A stretch of DNA of 64,000 nt from Chytridium lagenaria. Taxonomy: Eukaryota; Chytridiomycota; Chytridiomycetes; Chytridiales; Chytridiaceae. The stretch's first letter is position 1, and each line of letters opens with the position of its first letter. Of the stretch, positions 60,983 through 64,000 are shown piece after piece. The translations under genes and the position numbers were made by a program. The notes under the pieces are model-generated. The model saw nothing but the letters and a program-made list of their open reading frames with translations. It did not search any database and had not been told where the DNA came from. The stretch covers positions 62,001-126,000 of the forward strand of contig JAHLKC010000043.1 in NCBI GenBank assembly GCA_025449115.1. The letters are read 5' to 3'.

Positions 60983-61459
60983 ATGCAAGACCAGTCAACA
61001 CGCAAGCTGAAAGAAATGTAAGTCTTGTCTCTCGGTTCTTAGCATTCCTTTGAACTTAGGAATGTGTTGTCTTTAATAATGGTTTTTTTTTCCTCTTCTA
61101 TATACAGCCCTTTGAAATCTGAAAACTTAGCAATCTTCCGACGTACAGTAACGCCTTAAACCAGGAATCCAACTCTAGACCAGTCGCCCTGAATTCCCCT
61201 TCATTCGTCAAGTACCCACCACAACAGCAACAAACAGCAATACGTGTATGCCCAACAAGGCGGCGGTCAGCAACCTAATGTTATGCTCGTGTACCCCGGT
61301 CAAGTCTATGCGGTGAATACCGTGCCGTTGCCAACTGAAGATGACTTGAAATGGTATCAGAAGAGAGAGGCGCGGCAGGCTGGTAAATATGGGATGATAT
61401 TGATTGCTGTCGTCGCTTTTATCATTTTTGTTGTAATCTATAATTGGATGAGAAGCTGA
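60983..61459 (+). CDS. Small tail-anchored membrane protein, unassigned
   Basis: Exon 1 (60983-61019) gives MQDQSTRKLKE; after the intron, acceptor about 61107. The next exon reads ALNQESNSRPVALNSPSFVK, a Gln-rich patch, QQYVYAQQGGGQQPNVMLVY, PGQVYAVNTVPLPTEDDLKW, YQKREARQAGKYGMILIAVV, and ends AFIIFVVIYNWMRS-stop. The C-terminal helix, about 18 hydrophobic residues followed by W-M-R-S, is a classic tail anchor. Two slips, near 61150 and 61235. No family recognised; ER or mitochondrial outer membrane location is a guess. Confidence 0.6.
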
Positions 61460-62053
61460 AAGACTATAGGGTTTCTCGTTCATGCATAGACAAAGAATAA
61501 GAATAGAGTAAGCTTATATATCTAGTGTTTGGAAAAGTCTTTTTTTTTTTCCTTTACTTTTTAGTCTGGGGTTTAAATTTATATTTTTGGACAGTTTTTA
61601 ATGCATTTGTTAATTCTACTACTGCAAGAATCAATCCTACATGCTATAAGAATCTGTACAGATACAGCTAAAATTAAGCATAAGCACACAGAGAATATTT
61701 CCGGAAGAAGCCGTTATTATCATCCTTGTAATCCTGCTCACTGGTTTTTGTACCTTAACTTTTGCTTTAAATTAAAATCGAGGCATTTAATGTTCAGGCA
61801 TTTCCCTTTGAACTTCTTAATGCAACTTTCCCTTTGTTTAGAATCGAGCAAGTTGCGTTTATTTAATGATAACCACCACCCACCACCATTCCCCATCCAA
61901 TATCGCCCTCACCAAATGTTTGTTAGAGCATTTTGAAACAGCTTGTGCGACCTATCATTAAGAAAAAAGAGAAAAGCTCCAAATCTCTTTATAGGATCTT
62001 GCACTGCAAACACCCTACTTTCTTCACCTCACCACACAAACCTCGTTAACATC
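61460..62053. other. Intergenic spacer
   Basis: 594 bases, A/T-rich. The open frame at 61601-61936 shows no family features. The probable core promoter of ATP15 lies in the last 100 bases. Confidence 0.5.
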
Positions 62054-62581
62054 ATGTCGTTCTTCTGGAGGGAAGCTGGCCTTACGTGAGTATCGCTGCA
62101 CACTGGATGAAAGCCCCCAAGACGGATGGGATCAAACGGGTGAGGAGGGGGCAGTTTTAAAGCAGGAAATCAAAAGGAGAAACGTTCTGTGGGATGGATG
62201 GTTTACTGCATTCATAAGGATCGAAAATGGCAAGAGGATGTCACCGAACATGATACCCTCGTTTTCTTTCAATAAGTTTGGATGTTGCACCTAAATACCG
62301 GAATCACCATTGCTGACTGGATCCCCTTCCATTCTCAGCTACTTGCAGGTTTCCAAAATTGCCGCGTCTGCACTCAGGCGTGTTGTCAAGGAGGAGGTCA
62401 AGGTTATTGCTCTTAAGCGGGAAGAACAAGTCCTCAAGACCGCCAGGTGGACCAACGGAAAGGCTGGAGAGACTGTGAGTTAACATTTTTTATTACGGGT
62501 CAATGGTTTGCAGGGACTGATGTTTTTGTTTTTCTTTCTCCTTCCTTCTTTTAGAAACTTCTTTACAAGGAGGCCAATTAA
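62054..62581 (+). CDS. ATP15: Mitochondrial F1-ATPase epsilon subunit (ATP15)
   Basis: Small subunit of the F1 central stalk. Three clean exons, 62054-62085, 62339-62474 and 62555-62581, join to MSFFWREAGLTYLQVSKIAA, SALRRVVKEEVKVIALKREE, QVLKTARWTNGKAGETKLLY and KEAN-stop, 64 residues. W-R-x-A-G-L-T-Y near the start and the basic amphipathic helix after it are the family signature, and the length is normal. No frame slip. Introns sit in codon 11 and after T56. Confidence 0.92.
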
Positions 62582-63071
62582 ATGGCGATTACGGACTCTT
62601 TATCGTTTGGAGTATGATTTACTCGGCCACCATACCATAATAAAAGCTGTGGATTTGTTTTTGCGTCCATGTCTTGATATGTTTGTGTTGTTTTGCAGGT
62701 ATCGTTTTTCGTTTGGAATGCTGGATGGCATTGAAGGTCTGGGACAGGTGTTTGGCTGTGCTTTCTGGATTGCGTGGACTTCCAAATTCGGTTCAATGTA
62801 GAAATGCATAGCGTCATCTGAATTAAGGTCGATCATACAACCATATGTCAATACTGTAACGTGATCTTAAAAACTAAGCGGTAGAATAGAGTGTTTTGGA
62901 CTACAGACTTTTGCTTCAAGACTTTTACTTCACCAAAAATATTCTACTCCGTTTATGTATTTATGCGTGTTTGAGTTCGATTATATGTTGCCCATCATGT
63001 CGCGATAATCTTTCTTGCTTTATCTTGGAGGGGTTATTACGAGAGAACGCGTTGATGAAAAAGAACAGACG
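62582..63071. other. Intergenic spacer
   Basis: 490 bases of 3' flank and promoter. The minus- and plus-strand open frames in it are unsupported. Confidence 0.45.
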
Positions 63072-64000
63072 ATGACAAACATCATCTCGATCAATCAAGA
63101 CGATAACAACAGCAGCAACGGCAATGTTCTCGCGAAAACGCGACGAAGACACATCAAACCTTCTAAGAGAGCTGCCGTCTTTGGAATCTCTTGGTAAGGA
63201 TTCCAATCCCCAATTAGTTAAACCACATGTGTGATGCTTACTCGGCTTTCTACGTCCTCGCAGTGTTGATGCGGACTAAAAGTGGTGTTTTTCAAGCGCA
63301 CATCGTTCAAGTTTGATGCAACGTTGAAATACGGAAGACTTGACGAAGGAAGGACGTGAAAAGGGGGTTATCGATTTTATTGGGATTTGACTTGTTTTGC
63401 AAAATATTTGGTTAAGGTGGGGATTCCGATACTGACCAAGCGTATATGCACCCACTGGCTATACTTCTTAACGTCAATGTTCGATAGACAAGCTTATTTC
63501 AATAAACATAATGCCAAATACATTATTCTGCACAGAGGAAGGTCTTCCATCTGGACAGTTCAGTCGAAACCACGGAAGCCTTCAGTTTACTGATTTCGTC
63601 AGCAGGGGAAACTGTTCACACCTACATCGTTTCAATTCTTTACGATCCAGTACGAATGCCATCTACGCGGCTGCAAAGAAAAACCAGTGTGGCGGTATTA
63701 AAGGGCGTTTACCCGCCTACGGCGTTCCTTAAGCCGATTGAGGTCGAGGCGCAATGTCCTTTGGGAGTAGTATATAGTTCTCATGAGTGGGGATAGTGTC
63801 GTCTAAAACATTGAGTGTCTGGCGGACGGCCACATTGAATGTGACGGATTGACGGAGTTGAAGAGTATCTGGATAACGGCTGCGGAGATGGTGAAAGGAT
63901 ACCAAAAACCGGTTTCGGAGACGACGCGTACGGCGCGCGGGTAGTGGGGTGATGATGAGGACCGGGGAAGGACAACGTGATGGCTGAAGATGGTGATAGA
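63072..64000 (+). CDS. Probable DENN-domain protein, 3' truncated by window
   Basis: A possible first exon (63072-63192) reads MTNIISINQDDNNSSNGNVL, AKTRRRHIKPSKRAAVFGIS, ending at a GTAAGG donor. The clearest part is 63530-63780: NTLFCTEEGLPSG, then in a shifted frame VETTEAFSLLISSAGETVHT, YIVSILYDPVRMPS and SVAVLKGVYPPTAFL. F-C-x-x-E-G-L followed by F-x-x-x-x-S-x-x-G-x-x-x-x-x-Y and a further strand resembles the upstream (uDENN) lobe of Rab-GEF DENN proteins. Frames break several times (63260-63500, 63555, 63780), and the region after 63780 is unresolved. Treat both start and family as tentative. Confidence 0.35.

Overview
The window is eukaryotic nuclear DNA with short GT-AG spliceosomal introns (about 40-300 nt, one to ten per gene). 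Genes are compact, on both strands, and separated by T-rich or A/T-rich spacers. The gene content is fungal: pentafunctional AROM, PEX4, TVP23, an SFP1-type zinc finger protein, Sds3, a Ste7-type MAPKK and an Atf1-type bZIP. Two genes belong to families tied to cilia or flagella: a TPGS2-like tubulin polyglutamylase subunit (3.5-5.7 kb) and CFAP298/Kurly (52.2-53.7 kb). Together they point to a flagellated, zoosporic (chytrid-grade) fungus. The species cannot be named from the sequence.

Layout. 0-8 kb: 3' end of a Ste7-like MAPKK, a small KH-like protein, TPGS2-like, and ACMSD (kynurenine branch). 8.3-13.3 kb: AROM, the five central steps of the shikimate pathway in one polypeptide. 13.5-17.4 kb: two adjacent SPFH/stomatin-family genes, the first resembling mitochondrial SLP-2. 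17.8-21.9 kb: a type II membrane glycosyltransferase-like gene (minus strand) divergent from CCT6 (chaperonin zeta). 23-31.2 kb: two transcription factor genes, SFP1-like C2H2 and Atf1-like bZIP, around an A/T-rich microsatellite region. 31.8-41 kb: phosphomannose isomerase, Sds3-like (minus), TVP23, an unassigned two-TM protein, and the tightly divergent TRAPPC4 (minus)/PEX4 (plus) pair. 41.6-48.4 kb: PP2A scaffold subunit (minus), a coiled-coil ORF, a SPRY + IQ-motif protein, and mitochondrial uS17 (minus). 49-54 kb: a single-pass membrane protein with a cytoplasmic SAM-like domain (minus) and CFAP298. 55-59 kb: single-chain ATP-citrate lyase. 59.7-64 kb: a TKL-like kinase, a tail-anchored protein, F1-ATPase epsilon (ATP15) and the start of a probable DENN-domain gene.

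The most striking technical feature is that most long conserved genes cannot be read in one frame even after splicing. Family-typical sequence continues across single-base gains and losses, many of them in homopolymers. I read this mainly as residual assembly indels, so the CDS spans below are gene spans (first to last coding base, introns included), and several internal frame corrections are implied. The neighbours are ordinary housekeeping genes with no operon logic. The least explained loci are the membrane-SAM protein, the SPRY/IQ protein and the 17.8-18.9 kb glycosyltransferase-like gene.
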